A DNA stretch of 64,000 bases from Bacteroidales bacterium (GCA_017962375.1 JAGCVJ010000007.1:88104-152103); one strand, 5' to 3'; shown: positions 23,065 through 32,544, numbered from the stretch's first letter. Notes: a model not told the origin generated them from the sequence alone. Numbers and translations are program-made.

Positions 23065-25035
23065 AGCCACAATGCCGTCCATTGTGCTTACCAGAAGATG
23101 GTGCTCGCCAAGCGGGAGAGCATAGTTTACAAGCGCCTCGGACATATAGTGCTGCCAGGCAACTGAGCCGTCCGAGCAGTTGAGAGCGAAGATACCTCCC
23201 TTGGAGGTGGAAATGAACAGAAGGCCACTGCCGTCTTTTCCCACCTTGTCCTTTACTGTTATTGGAGAAGGCGCTATCTCGTATCCGTATTCTGTCAGAG
23301 TCTGCCATTTGGTTTCAAAAGAATCTGTGGAATAGGCTCTTACGGTATCCTTCATAGACTTGATGTAGTACTCGCCGCCATCAGGGGAAAGGCCGATGGC
23401 TTCTCTTCCGCCGTAGTTTCTGCCCAGCTGTTTGCCGGTCTTGGCATCCAGGATGTAGCTGAAGCGGTCCGGTATCACAATGAAGATCTTGCCCTTGGAT
23501 TTTACCGGCCATACCTGGGCAGGGGAGTAATTTCTCACGCCGACCGGCGTCTTCCACTCCCACTGCAGCTTGCCGTTCTTGGGGTTGAAGGAATAGAGGC
23601 GGTTGCCCCAGTCGCCAATAACAGCCTGTTCCTTGTCCACATACGGGCGGCTGACAACAAAGCTGTGAAACTTGTCATAGCTCCATCTGAGCTTTCCGGT
23701 TTTGAGGTCTATGGCACGGAAAACACCGTCAGAAGCCCCGATATAGACCGTATTGCTGAAGATATTGGCGCTGCCGAGCACAGACTTGGAGCAAGGGAAT
23801 TTCCACCTTAATTTGCCGTTTTCCGGGTTGAGGCAGTAAATGTTGTTGTCGGAACTGCCAACCACAACATATTTTCCGCTCACGGCCGGGGTGGAGAAAG
23901 TCTTGCCGTCTGTCTTGAACTCCCAGATTTTCTTGCCGCTGAGGGCATCAAGGCCGTAAACCATTCCGGCTTCATCTGCAAAGATGACCACATCTCCCTT
24001 TTCAACATTATTCTTCAGCGATGGAAGAGAGTTGAACCCTGTTGCTGGATAGGTCTGGTTCTTAGGGCTGTAGATGGCAGCCGCCGAGCCGATGTCGGCG
24101 TTGTTCTCGTATCTCCAGACTTCCCTCACATTCGGGAAACGGGAATTGAAATCATTTTTAGGATGGTCGTAAACCACATTGTCTGGATAAGGCTTGCCGC
24201 TGCTAAGGCGCACGGTGTACCAGATGTTGCCGGGCTTCTTCTTGCCCACGATCTTGTCTCTGAAGGTTATGATTGAGCCTTTCATTTCGGCGATCACATA
24301 CCCTATCTCCTTCTTTGCTGTTGCGAGAGTGGAACGGATAATTACGCCAGGAACGCCCTCGTACTCCATAGCCTGGTCCACGTGCCAGTGGCCGGAGAAC
24401 ACCAGCTGAACATTCTTTTTCTTTATGAGTTCCAGAACGTTGTCGTACTTGAGGAGCGAAGTGTCAAGCGGATAGTGGTTTACAAAGAACAGCGGCTGGT
24501 CTTCCGGCATCTTGTCTATCTGGTCCTCCAGCCAGAGCATGCTCTCTCTCGGCACCAGAGCCGGAGCCATCCTGATGTTCGGTCCGCAAGGCGTGCCCAG
24601 GAACTTCACTCCGCCTGCCTCGAACTCAAACCTCTCGTAGCCGAAGATGCGGGTGAAGGAGTTGGTGCCGCTCTCGCTCCAGGTAGCGTCGTGGTTGCCC
24701 GGAATGATGAACCACGGAACCTTCAGGCGGTCAAATATGTCTTTTGCCACCTGTATCTCGTCATCCGAACCGAAGTTGGCAATGTCGCCGGTTATCAGCA
24801 CAAACTGCAAGTCGGGATTCTTGTTTATATCCTCCACGCATTCCTCGGTTCCCTTTACAGAGGCAGTACCCACTGAAATATGCACATCGCTGAGCACGGC
24901 AAATTTCAGGGAACCGTCTTCTTTTGCAGGAATCTTCATTCCCGAATAAGTTCCGTCCTTAATCTGCTGAGCGCATAAAACGCCGGCAGCCGCCACAAGG
25001 ACGGCTACGGTAAACATCCACCTTTTAAGACACAT
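23050..25035 (-). CDS. Exported metallophosphoesterase fused to PQQ-like beta-propeller
   Basis: 661 residues with signal peptide (MFTVAVLVAAAGVLCAQQ). Residues about 35-270 are a calcineurin-like phosphoesterase with the metal motifs LSDVHIS, TGDIANFG, PGNHDATW, VNHYP and SGHWHVD. Residues about 320-661 hold at least six blade repeats of the PQQ/quinoprotein type (for example GLDALSGKKIWEFKTDGKTF and CLNPENGKLRWKFPC). No PQQ-binding set was checked, so the propeller may only bind ligand or protein. It lies 12 bases downstream of batE and may be the last gene of the Bat operon. Substrate unknown. Confidence 0.88.
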   Translation of the reverse strand: MCLKRWMFTVAVLVAAAGVLCAQQIKDGTYSGMKIPAKEDGSLKFAVLSDVHISVGTASVKGTEECVEDINKNPDLQFVLITGDIANFGSDDEIQVAKDIFDRLKVPWFIIPGNHDATWSESGTNSFTRIFGYERFEFEAGGVKFLGTPCGPNIRMAPALVPRESMLWLEDQIDKMPEDQPLFFVNHYPLDTSLLKYDNVLELIKKKNVQLVFSGHWHVDQAMEYEGVPGVIIRSTLATAKKEIGYVIAEMKGSIITFRDKIVGKKKPGNIWYTVRLSSGKPYPDNVVYDHPKNDFNSRFPNVREVWRYENNADIGSAAAIYSPKNQTYPATGFNSLPSLKNNVEKGDVVIFADEAGMVYGLDALSGKKIWEFKTDGKTFSTPAVSGKYVVVGSSDNNIYCLNPENGKLRWKFPCSKSVLGSANIFSNTVYIGASDGVFRAIDLKTGKLRWSYDKFHSFVVSRPYVDKEQAVIGDWGNRLYSFNPKNGKLQWEWKTPVGVRNYSPAQVWPVKSKGKIFIVIPDRFSYILDAKTGKQLGRNYGGREAIGLSPDGGEYYIKSMKDTVRAYSTDSFETKWQTLTEYGYEIAPSPITVKDKVGKDGSGLLFISTSKGGIFALNCSDGSVAWQHYMSEALVNYALPLGEHHLLVSTMDGIVALLEY

Positions 25036-25047
25036 ATTATCTTGAAA

Positions 25048-25830
25048 TTAAATAACTTCTATGTCTGAACCCTTTATCCATCCCTGCCTTCCGTCCGAGA
25101 TTTCCACTCTGCACCAGTCCTGCACCTTTTCCAGAATCTTCACCTTGGTTCCCTCGTGCAGCACAAAGATGCTGTTGCCTCCGGCCGAAGGGGAGCTCTT
25201 GACGCTGCCGATATTCTCAACCACTATTGCATTGTCTGAACTTTCAGCCTGCCTGGCAAGTGAAAAAGAGAACAGCCAGCTGAAAAGAGCTGCCAGAAAG
25301 CATATCATCGCGATAATGAAAAACACCTTCCTTGAAGATGATCTTCTGGAGAAATGGAACAGCAGCATAAGAGCCAGGGCAAGAGCAAGAAACACAAGGG
25401 AAACCACAGCCCAGGTATTTGACGACAGGCTGGCCTTGAGATTCTTGACCCAACTGAAGAGAATGAACTCAGGCACATCGTCTATCTTGTCCAGGGTATG
25501 GGCCCTTGCCAGTTCCAGGTTATTTCTGGCGTCTGCGTCCGACGGATCCAGCTTGAGGGCTCTCTCGTAATTGAGGATAGACTTTCCAATGCTTCCGCTG
25601 CGGTAATAGGCATTGCCAAGATTGTAGAACAGAGAAGGAGAACTGGCCCCCGAAGAAACCAGAGACTCATAACCTCTTACAGCACCGGCATAATCACCCG
25701 TTGCATACGCTTCCTCAGCGCTTTTCCAGATAGAGGCAAGGCCCTGCGGCTGCTGGACATCCGCCTCTTGGGCAAGAGAAAGGCTGAAAGCGAAAACTGA
25801 AACCGCAAATGCAAGCAATATCTTTTTCAT
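25048..25830 (-). CDS. batE: BatE-like aerotolerance protein (TPR plus SH3)
   Basis: Exported, membrane-anchored protein of about 260 residues. Signal MKKILLAFAVSVFAFSLSLAQ; the ATG at 25830 has GGAGGA eight bases upstream, while another ATG six bases earlier is too close to it. TPR units occupy about 30-115 (YNLGNAYYRSGSIGKSILNYERALKLDPSDADARNN is split over two helices). Two membrane helices follow (WAVVSLVFLALALALMLLF and VFFIIAMICFLAALFSWLF). An SH3-like domain closes the protein (HEGTKVKILEKVQDWCRVEI, GRQGWIKGSDI). Last of the Bat genes; the operon is linked to oxygen tolerance in Bacteroides. Confidence 0.85.
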   Translation of the reverse strand: MKKILLAFAVSVFAFSLSLAQEADVQQPQGLASIWKSAEEAYATGDYAGAVRGYESLVSSGASSPSLFYNLGNAYYRSGSIGKSILNYERALKLDPSDADARNNLELARAHTLDKIDDVPEFILFSWVKNLKASLSSNTWAVVSLVFLALALALMLLFHFSRRSSSRKVFFIIAMICFLAALFSWLFSFSLARQAESSDNAIVVENIGSVKSSPSAGGNSIFVLHEGTKVKILEKVQDWCRVEISDGRQGWIKGSDIEVI

Positions 25831-25842
25831 AACCATTTCCTC

Positions 25843-27720
25843 CTACAATTTGTTCTCGAATCTTGAAATCAGCTCCACTGCCTTTCTGTACTGGGCATCC
25901 ATAGCTCCGGCTGCTCCCTCAGGAGAGTAGCGCACCATCTCGCAGTCGTCCAGAAGTGAAATCAGGCTGCTTATGTCTTCCTGCGGAACCTGCTTTGAAA
26001 GCAGAGTTTCCTGGATAATATCCCTTTGAAGATCAGATCTCTGTATAGAGAGCTTGTCTGCCGTATATCCCAGAAGAGCCTTGTGCATCTCCTCGTAGAA
26101 TTCCTGCACCTTGTTCTGGGAGAGGAATGTCTGGGCCAGTTTCAGCCTCTGGCGAGCAACCTTGTTGGCCTTGCGGTTGCGGCTGCGCACAACATCTTTC
26201 TCCAAGGCTATCTTGTTGGCAAACATCTTTTTCAGCGCAAAGAATGCGGCTATCAGAAGGGCGGCTATCAGATAGTAAATCCAGTTGACAGAAAGGAACT
26301 CTCCGCCGCCGATTGCCGGAACCGCCGTCTTCAGGTAACGGATATCTTCTCCCAGATTGTTCACAGACCTCTGAGCAGGCGGCACATACATTCCGCCCTG
26401 GTTTACAGGAGCAGAACCTTTGCCCACCTTCACGGTAAGAGTGTCGGAAGAAAGCGTATGGTATCTCCTGGACGACAAATCGAAATACGAGTAATGCACA
26501 GGAGGAATCTGGTAAACGCCCTCGCCCCTCGGGATAAACGGATATTCTATGATTTTCTTTCCGGAATAGCCCTCTACCGAATTCGAGAAATTATTTGTGC
26601 TCTTAGCGTCATATCTCTCGAAATCAGGAGGAAGCACAACCGTAGGATTCTCCAGCAGATTCAGGTTGCCGCTTCCCGAAATTTCAACAATCACAGAGGC
26701 CGCCTCGTTGGCATTGAGGCTGTCCTTGGTCAGGCGCACGTTCATGGAGAGCTTTCCTATGCCCCCGCCGAAACTTGAAGGAGCGCCTGAAGGAATGTCT
26801 GTAACCTGAACGTTTATCTTTCCGGTAGAAAGCCTCTTGCGGACCGTGGTGTAAGAATCCATGTCAAACAGATCGTCCAGAATGCTGCGGCTTCTCTGCG
26901 GCCTGTTCAGAACCTCCACAATGCAAACCATCTCTGAAGGCTCAATGGAAAGAGTGCCTGTGTGCTGCGGAATAAGCATATAGCGGCGGATAACGGCGCT
27001 CTGGTAAATCTGGTTTCCCACTTTCTCGCGATTGAAGCTCAGATTTGTGGGAGCCTCTGTCTCTTCGCTCCAGAATCCGTTGAACACAGGCCATTTGATA
27101 TCTTCAAAGCCTCTTATGTTCGACCTGGTGTATATCTTCAAGGTTGCGATAATCGGCTCGCCTCTTACCACCTTTGTCTTGTTGAGCGACATCCTCAAAA
27201 AGAGATCAGCCTTTCCGTATGAAACGGCCGACTCGTCGTCAGAAGAGAAAGCGGAACCCTGCTGCTGAGAGTTCTGAGCGGAAGCCTGCCCTGTCTGCTG
27301 AGCCTGCTGGCTCTGGGTAGTCTGTCCTGCGGCATTCTCCACAATCTCAATGGACACCGGCTTTGTGGTGAAGGTGCTTCCCTCTATCTCGGCGCTGGCT
27401 TCGGAAATGTTTACCATTCCACTCTCAGCGGCCTCCAGAACGTATGTGAATGTAACGGTATAGGAGCTCGTCCTCTTTCCGTTGATGATTGTGGTTGAGG
27501 AAGATATGCCTTTGGAAGGCCCGGCTATAACATCAGCCCCCGTAAAAGTCGGGCGGTTGAATACATCCACATCGCCGTTGGAAATGAACTTTACCAGAAA
27601 ACGCTCCCCCTGCCCTACAACATTCGGGGCTTCTACCTTGAAGCTGTTCTGGGCCATGGCCGAAACCGAGACAGCGAGCATGGCCGCAAATAGAGTTATT
27701 TTCAATAAACCGATTTTCAT
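25843..27720 (-). CDS. batD: BatD aerotolerance protein
   Basis: 625 residues. Signal peptide (ITLFAAMLAVSVSAMAQ), then a long beta-rich periplasmic region with the BatD hallmarks: GERFLVKFISNGDVDVFNRPTF, SYTVTFTYVLEAAESG, GEPIIATLKIYTR, RYMLIPQHTGTLSI and YPFIPRGEGVYQIPPVHYSYFD. A Gln/Ser/Ala-rich linker lies at about 135-160. One membrane helix at about 490-510 (INWIYYLIAALLIAAFFAL without its first residues) is followed by a cytoplasmic helical tail of about 115 residues. It follows the BatB-BatC gene by 22 bases. Its precise role in the Bat complex is not known. Confidence 0.9.
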   Translation of the reverse strand: MKIGLLKITLFAAMLAVSVSAMAQNSFKVEAPNVVGQGERFLVKFISNGDVDVFNRPTFTGADVIAGPSKGISSSTTIINGKRTSSYTVTFTYVLEAAESGMVNISEASAEIEGSTFTTKPVSIEIVENAAGQTTQSQQAQQTGQASAQNSQQQGSAFSSDDESAVSYGKADLFLRMSLNKTKVVRGEPIIATLKIYTRSNIRGFEDIKWPVFNGFWSEETEAPTNLSFNREKVGNQIYQSAVIRRYMLIPQHTGTLSIEPSEMVCIVEVLNRPQRSRSILDDLFDMDSYTTVRKRLSTGKINVQVTDIPSGAPSSFGGGIGKLSMNVRLTKDSLNANEAASVIVEISGSGNLNLLENPTVVLPPDFERYDAKSTNNFSNSVEGYSGKKIIEYPFIPRGEGVYQIPPVHYSYFDLSSRRYHTLSSDTLTVKVGKGSAPVNQGGMYVPPAQRSVNNLGEDIRYLKTAVPAIGGGEFLSVNWIYYLIAALLIAAFFALKKMFANKIALEKDVVRSRNRKANKVARQRLKLAQTFLSQNKVQEFYEEMHKALLGYTADKLSIQRSDLQRDIIQETLLSKQVPQEDISSLISLLDDCEMVRYSPEGAAGAMDAQYRKAVELISRFENKL

Positions 27721-27742
27721 ATCCTGAATTGCCTTCGCAAAT

Positions 27743-29671
27743 TTACCAATTCTTGTCCTTTTTCTTGTTCTTTGCCGCAGCGGCTTTTGCTTTCTTCACT
27801 TTCTCCTGCGTCTGCTTCTCCTTGTCCTGAATTGCCTGGAGCATCTGGGCTGCCGCCTGTGAACTCATCTTCTGCTGCTGAGAACCGCCATTTTGAGGCT
27901 GCTGTTGCTGATCCTGATTCTGGTCCTGGTTCTGCTGGTCTTGATTCTGATCTTTATTCTGGTCCTTGTTCTGATCTTTGTTTTGATCCTGGTTCTGCTG
28001 GTCCTTATTTTGGTCTTGATTCTGGTCTTTGTTCTGATCCTGGTTTTGCTGGTCTTGGTTCTGGTCCTGATTTTGGTTCTGGTCCTGATTCTGCTGGTTC
28101 TGGTTCTGCTGGTTTTGCTGGTTTTGCTGGTTCTGCTGCTGCTGATTCTGCAGCATCTTCTTCGCATAAGCCAGATTTGCCTTGGCCGTCATGTCGCCAG
28201 GATTTCTCACCAGAGACTGCTTGTAGGCCTCTATCGCCTTGTCATACTGCTTCATAGAGAGGAAGGTATTCCCCAGGTTGAAGAAATATTTCGAGGCGGA
28301 AGTGGCCTTCCCCTGATGCTTGAGCATAGGATCTTCTTTCTTGATCTTCTCCTTGGCGGTCTGCTCGGGAAGAGTATTTACGTTCCCTTTCCAGTCCGGA
28401 GAGAAAGGAAGTTTTGAAACGGTGTCTGCAATCTGGGCATAAACCTTCATAGCGCCCTCTATGTCCTGCTCCCGGTAGAGGGTATTGCCCAAGTTATAGT
28501 TGCCTTTTACGGAGAGAGAATCCTTCAGCAGTCCCTTGCGGTACTCCACCTCGGATTCCTTGAATTTGCTGTCCTTGAAGAAACGGTTGCCTTTCCTCAC
28601 TTCTTTCTTGTCCGCCTGGGCAAAAATCTGGGCCGATGAAACAAGCAGCAGGAAGCAAACCGCAAACAGTTTCTTTTTCATTTTCTTGTCGCCGATCAAA
28701 AATTCCAGGAAAAGGAAGAACAGGGCAATTCCCAGGAAATACATGAACTGCTCGTTGTATTCCTCAAACGCAATTTCCTGATATGAAGTCTTTTTGAGCT
28801 CTCTTATCTTTTCAACGATATCTCCCAGGCCAAAGTTGGTGTCCGAGGCCCTGACATAGATTCCGCCTCCGGCTTCAGCTATGCTCTTGAGGGTTTCCTC
28901 GTCGAGCTTGGTAACCACTATCTGGCCATCCTTGTCTTTCATAAGTCCGCCTCCGTCGGCCGGTATCGGTTCTCCTGAAGGAGTGCCCACTCCAATGGTA
29001 TATACGTTGATGCCGGCATCATGGGCAGCTGCTGCAGCTCCAACGGCATCGTCTTCGTGGTTCTCGCCGTCGCTAATGACTATTATGGCCTTGTTGCCCT
29101 TCTCCTGCATTCCTTCCATTGAAAAGCTCTGGGCACAGGTGATTATTGCCTCGCCGATGGCCGTTCCCTGAACCGGGATGGAAGAGGTGCTGATTCCGGA
29201 AAGGAAAAGCTTGGCGGAAACATAGTCTGCCGTAATAGGCACCTGAACAAAACTCTCTCCTGCAAAGATCACCAGGCCCACCCTGTCGCTATGAAGCTTG
29301 TCCAGAAGGCGGGAAAGGTCCATCTTGGCCCTTTCCAGGCGGTTAGGAGAATAGTCCTTGGCTTTCATGGAGTTGGAAACGTCCAGGGCTATCATGATTT
29401 CAGAACCGGTGTTGCTGCTCTCCTTGAGCTTGGCGCCAATCTGAGGGCGGGAAAGGCCAATCATCAGAAACAGCCAGGCCAGGCTGAAGCAAGTCAGCCG
29501 GATCCAGCCCTTGGACTTGGATCTTTCAGGCATAAGCTCGTCCACAAGCTTAGGGTCTCCGAAGCGGCGGAGCCTGCGGTTTCTTCCCCTGCGCCAAAGG
29601 GCATAGAACAGGTAGAAGAAAGGTATCGCGAATATGAATAGCAGAAATATAGGTCTTGCAAACTGTATCAT
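27743..29671 (-). CDS. batB: BatB-BatC fusion: VWA membrane protein joined to TPR protein with Gln/Asn/Asp tract
   Basis: 642-residue single frame. Residues 1-330 are BatB: two N-terminal membrane helices, a VWA domain with MIDAS motif DVSNSMK near 95, TAIGEAI and ISDGENHEDD, and a helix near 310-327. Met331 (ATG at 28681) begins a perfect signal peptide (MKKKLFAVCFLLLVSSAQ, then IFAQ) and a BatC protein with TPR units (RKGNRFFKDSKFKESEVEYR; KYFFNLGNTFLSMKQYDKA), so two ordinary neighbours are joined with no stop between them. The tail has an imperfect QNQDQNKDQ repeat of about 85 residues and ends in Lys/Ala-rich sequence. Either a true fusion, with the inner signal acting as a membrane helix, or separate translation from Met331. 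Confidence 0.88.
   Translation of the reverse strand: MIQFARPIFLLFIFAIPFFYLFYALWRRGRNRRLRRFGDPKLVDELMPERSKSKGWIRLTCFSLAWLFLMIGLSRPQIGAKLKESSNTGSEIMIALDVSNSMKAKDYSPNRLERAKMDLSRLLDKLHSDRVGLVIFAGESFVQVPITADYVSAKLFLSGISTSSIPVQGTAIGEAIITCAQSFSMEGMQEKGNKAIIVISDGENHEDDAVGAAAAAHDAGINVYTIGVGTPSGEPIPADGGGLMKDKDGQIVVTKLDEETLKSIAEAGGGIYVRASDTNFGLGDIVEKIRELKKTSYQEIAFEEYNEQFMYFLGIALFFLFLEFLIGDKKMKKKLFAVCFLLLVSSAQIFAQADKKEVRKGNRFFKDSKFKESEVEYRKGLLKDSLSVKGNYNLGNTLYREQDIEGAMKVYAQIADTVSKLPFSPDWKGNVNTLPEQTAKEKIKKEDPMLKHQGKATSASKYFFNLGNTFLSMKQYDKAIEAYKQSLVRNPGDMTAKANLAYAKKMLQNQQQQNQQNQQNQQNQNQQNQDQNQNQDQNQDQQNQDQNKDQNQDQNKDQQNQDQNKDQNKDQNKDQNQDQQNQDQNQDQQQQPQNGGSQQQKMSSQAAAQMLQAIQDKEKQTQEKVKKAKAAAAKNKKKDKNW
27889..28151 (-). 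repeat. Low-complexity tract encoding Gln/Asn/Asp/Lys repeats
   Basis: Imperfect short repeats of codons for Q, N, D and K (units such as QNQDQNKDQ) within the batC part. Such DNA is prone to slipped-strand length change; all units here keep the frame. Confidence 0.85.
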
Positions 29672-29684
29672 AATCTTCCTCCTC

Positions 29685-30662
29685 CTAATCCGGCAAATGC
29701 CTTGTAAACAATCTCATAAGAACCTCCAGAAGAATGGCCGCAAAAGCCAGCAGTGCAAATCGCATGAACAGTTCCTTGTACTGCGGGTAAGAGTCCACAA
29801 TGGTTCTGGTCTTTTCCATCTTGTTGATTTCGGCATAGATTTCAGCCAGCTTTGTGTTGTCGGTGGCACGGAAATACTTGCCGCCGGTATCGGCTGCAAT
29901 CTGCTTCATCAACGGCTCGTCTATGTCCACTTTCACCATCTGAACTCCGTACTCGGTAGGATATGGAGCCTCGCCCATAGCGCCAATTCCAATAGTGTAA
30001 ATCCTCACGCCGTAGGTTTTGGCTATTTCGGTTGCCATCTGCGGCGATATCTCACCGGTGTTGTTCACGCCGTCTGTCAGAAGTATCACAACGCGGCTCT
30101 TGGCATCAGACTCCTTGAGCCTGGCAACGGCAGTGGCTATTCCGTTTCCGATAGCCGTTCCATCGTCTATTATGCCGCAGTTGATGTCTTTCATCATGTT
30201 GATCAGCGTCTGGCGGTCTGTAGTAAGAGGGCACTGAGTGTAACTCTCTCCCGCAAAGACCACTACGCCCATCCTGTCGGCCGGCCTCTGGGCCACGAAC
30301 TCAATGGCTATCTGCTTGGCGGCGCTGATTCTGTCAGGCTTGAAGTCCATTGCCAGCATACTGGTGGAAACGTCTATGCCCAGCACAATGTCTATTCCTT
30401 CGGTAGAAACTTTCTCCAGCTCAGAAGCCGAACGCGGACGAGCTATGGCCAGAATTAGAGCTGCAAGCGCAATGCATCTGAGAACGAAAGGAATATGGCG
30501 GGCAATCCTCTTGAAAAAGCCGTCCTGCCCCGTCTTCCACGGAGTTATGCTTGATACCGTAATATAAGGATGCCTGCCCTTGAGCTCCCTCCAGACATAT
30601 ATCAGAATTGCCAGGGGAACCAGAAGCAGAAGCCAAAGCAGTTTCGGATATTCGAAGAACAT
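29685..30662 (-). CDS. batA: BatA-like VWA membrane protein
   Basis: 325 residues. Two N-terminal membrane helices (LWLLLLVPLAILIYVW; IALAALILAIA), then a VWA domain with the full MIDAS set: DVSTSMLAMD near 95, TAIGNG and LLTDGVNNTGEIS. A C-terminal helix (FMRFALLAFAAILLEVLM) anchors the domain to the inner membrane. It lies 13 bases upstream of the BatB-BatC gene, with AGGAGGAGG before that start. VWA proteins of this operon are thought to assemble with MoxR ATPase as a chaperone-like system. Confidence 0.92.
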   Translation of the reverse strand: MFFEYPKLLWLLLLVPLAILIYVWRELKGRHPYITVSSITPWKTGQDGFFKRIARHIPFVLRCIALAALILAIARPRSASELEKVSTEGIDIVLGIDVSTSMLAMDFKPDRISAAKQIAIEFVAQRPADRMGVVVFAGESYTQCPLTTDRQTLINMMKDINCGIIDDGTAIGNGIATAVARLKESDAKSRVVILLTDGVNNTGEISPQMATEIAKTYGVRIYTIGIGAMGEAPYPTEYGVQMVKVDIDEPLMKQIAADTGGKYFRATDNTKLAEIYAEINKMEKTRTIVDSYPQYKELFMRFALLAFAAILLEVLMRLFTRHLPD

Positions 30663-31646
30663 TTACTTACCCTCCTTTTCTTTAGCTGCCTGCGATGCGG
30701 CCTCGCTCTGCTGGAGCTGCTGCATATAGGCAAAGTTCACAAAGTTCACTGCAACTGGAATGGCCTTCTCATTCTCCTCCGGAGCCGGATTGTGCTTGGC
30801 AAACTTCACAAGGTCTGCGGTGGAGAACATCTGCCCCAAATCGCCGAGCACCTTCTCGTCTATCTGCTTGTCTTTCAGCTCATCCATAATCTCTGAAGAA
30901 GTCTTTTCCATTGCGCCGAAACTATATCTGGTTTCAATGTACTCCCTTACGGCATCTGTGATTCCGGTATAGTAAGCCTTCTGCTTTCCGCTCTGCCAGA
31001 GCTTCTCGGAGCGGATCTTCTCCAGCATCTTCAGGGCTGCGATGTGAGGAGGATCCACCGGTATCTTCTTCCCGAAGAAATTGCGGTTCTTCTTTTTCAT
31101 CGCGATGTACCTGATAATGCCCCAGATCACAAGCAGGACCAGAAGGCCCAGCAGAATCCACGGCAGCACTTCCCTGAAAGTTACAGGATAGGTTTCCTGC
31201 CCCTTGATGTCGTATGGCTGGAATGAAGCTGTATCTATAGGAATTGTATTGACATACAAAGACGGGCGGTCTATCTTCAAGGTATCTGTTTTTCCGTTTG
31301 CGGAATATACTATAATCGGAGATGGAAGCACATACGATCCGCTGTCAAACGAAGTCAGCAGCACCTTTGCCCTAAGGTTGGCCAGGCCGTTTTTGACGCT
31401 CAGCGAATCGAGCTGGATTTCACTTACCGCCTCCACTCCTCCGCGCACCGAAGTGTCCCTTGCCAGTATTTCTGAATACCGCCCGATGCCGATGGGACTG
31501 TTTTCTGGAACCGTGAAATCGAATGACCATACCACCTGGTCACCGATGAGCACGGAATCTGCAGAAAGCTTGGAATTAGTTGCCTTCTGCCCCCATGCAA
31601 CGGAGCTGAACGCCAATGCCAATATCAATAATGTCTTTCTCAACAT
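30663..31646 (-). CDS. Unnamed Bat-operon membrane protein
   Basis: 327 residues. Signal peptide (MLRKTLLILALAFSSVAWGQ), an N-terminal beta-rich domain of about 150 residues (SVLIGDQVVWSFDF, SGSYVLPSPIIVY), one membrane helix (WILLGLLVLLVIWGIIRYI, about 180-198) and a cytoplasmic helical tail (about 210-327) with MLEKIRSEKLWQSGKQKAYYT. The pattern is like a short BatD. A gene of this shape is usual between DUF58 and batA in Bacteroidota; it has no agreed name that I can vouch for. It ends with its stop next to the batA ATG, showing tight coupling. Confidence 0.75.
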   Translation of the reverse strand: MLRKTLLILALAFSSVAWGQKATNSKLSADSVLIGDQVVWSFDFTVPENSPIGIGRYSEILARDTSVRGGVEAVSEIQLDSLSVKNGLANLRAKVLLTSFDSGSYVLPSPIIVYSANGKTDTLKIDRPSLYVNTIPIDTASFQPYDIKGQETYPVTFREVLPWILLGLLVLLVIWGIIRYIAMKKKNRNFFGKKIPVDPPHIAALKMLEKIRSEKLWQSGKQKAYYTGITDAVREYIETRYSFGAMEKTSSEIMDELKDKQIDEKVLGDLGQMFSTADLVKFAKHNPAPEENEKAIPVAVNFVNFAYMQQLQQSEAASQAAKEKEGK

Positions 31647-31654
31647 ATCTCTCT

Positions 31655-32533
31655 TTACTTGTTTTTGAAAAAGCCTATCAGGCTCTTTACGTAATCGTCT
31701 TCGGTAGAGATGCTTACGGTATCTACTTTATAGCGGTTGAAAAGCCGCTGGGCGGATGCGAGCACCTTCTGCCCCCACTGCCGGTAGCTGTCTCTTACGG
31801 CGCGGCTGGAAGTGTCTATCCATCCTTCGGCCCCGCTTTCGGCGTCTCTTACTCTTACAAGCCCCAGGTCCGGAATATCCCTCTCTCTCGGGTCGTAGAT
31901 ATTGATGGCTGATATCTCGTGGCGGTTGGCTGCCAGTTTCAGGGCATCCTCGTAACGAGGGTTGCCGTTGGAGTCCACGTCCAGCAGGTCGCTGAGCAAA
32001 AATGCCGTGCACCTTTTCTTGATGGCCCTTGAGAGGAACCTCAGCGCTTCGGAGATGTCTGTTCCGGGCTCTGAAGGCTTGAACTCCAGAAGCTCGGAAA
32101 TAATCCTCAGCAGATGGCTTCTGCCCTTCTTCGGCGGGATGAACTTCTCCACCTTGGACGAGAAGAACAGGGCTCCCACCTTGTCGTTGTTGATGGACGC
32201 CGAAAAAGAAAGCACGGCGGCTATCTCTGCCACCAGATCTCTCTTGGTCTTGGATGATGTTCCGAAAACGCTGGAAGAAGACACGTCCACCAGCAGGACA
32301 ACCGTAAGCTCCCTCTCCTCTTCATATACCTTTATGTACGGAGAACGCAGCCTGGCGGTCACGTTCCAGTCCATGTTGCGCACGTCGTCTCCGAACTGGT
32401 ACTCCCTCACCTCGGAGAAGGCCATTCCCCTGCCCTTGAAGGCGGAGTGGTACTCTCCTGCAAAGATCTGGTGAGAAAGGCTCCTGGTCCGGATCTCAAT
32501 CTTGCGTACTTTCTTCAGAAGACTGTTGTCCAT
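31655..32533 (-). CDS. DUF58 domain protein of the Bat operon
   Basis: 292 residues with the DUF58 signature GRGMAFSEVREYQFGDDVRNMDWNVTARL (residues about 33-60), followed by a VWA-like fold with VLLVDVSSSSVFG and FLLSDLLDVDSNGN. It lacks membrane helices, so it should be cytoplasmic. It follows the MoxR gene by 11 bases with GGAGG before its ATG. MoxR, DUF58 and VWA proteins are commonly encoded together and are thought to act as one chaperone-like unit. Confidence 0.9.
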   Translation of the reverse strand: MDNSLLKKVRKIEIRTRSLSHQIFAGEYHSAFKGRGMAFSEVREYQFGDDVRNMDWNVTARLRSPYIKVYEEERELTVVLLVDVSSSSVFGTSSKTKRDLVAEIAAVLSFSASINNDKVGALFFSSKVEKFIPPKKGRSHLLRIISELLEFKPSEPGTDISEALRFLSRAIKKRCTAFLLSDLLDVDSNGNPRYEDALKLAANRHEISAINIYDPRERDIPDLGLVRVRDAESGAEGWIDTSSRAVRDSYRQWGQKVLASAQRLFNRYKVDTVSISTEDDYVKSLIGFFKNK

Positions 32534-32544
32534 AATGCCTCCGG

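Noticed and set aside
27889-28151. CRISPR-like array from the repeated short motifs
   Set aside because: Units are short, in frame, uneven and without unique spacers; this is coding low-complexity sequence.
27893-28417. Leu/Val/Ile-rich open frame of 174 codons on the plus strand
   Set aside because: It is the antisense reading of the Gln/Asn/Asp repeat in batB-batC; the pattern of L, V and I is forced by the opposite strand's codons.
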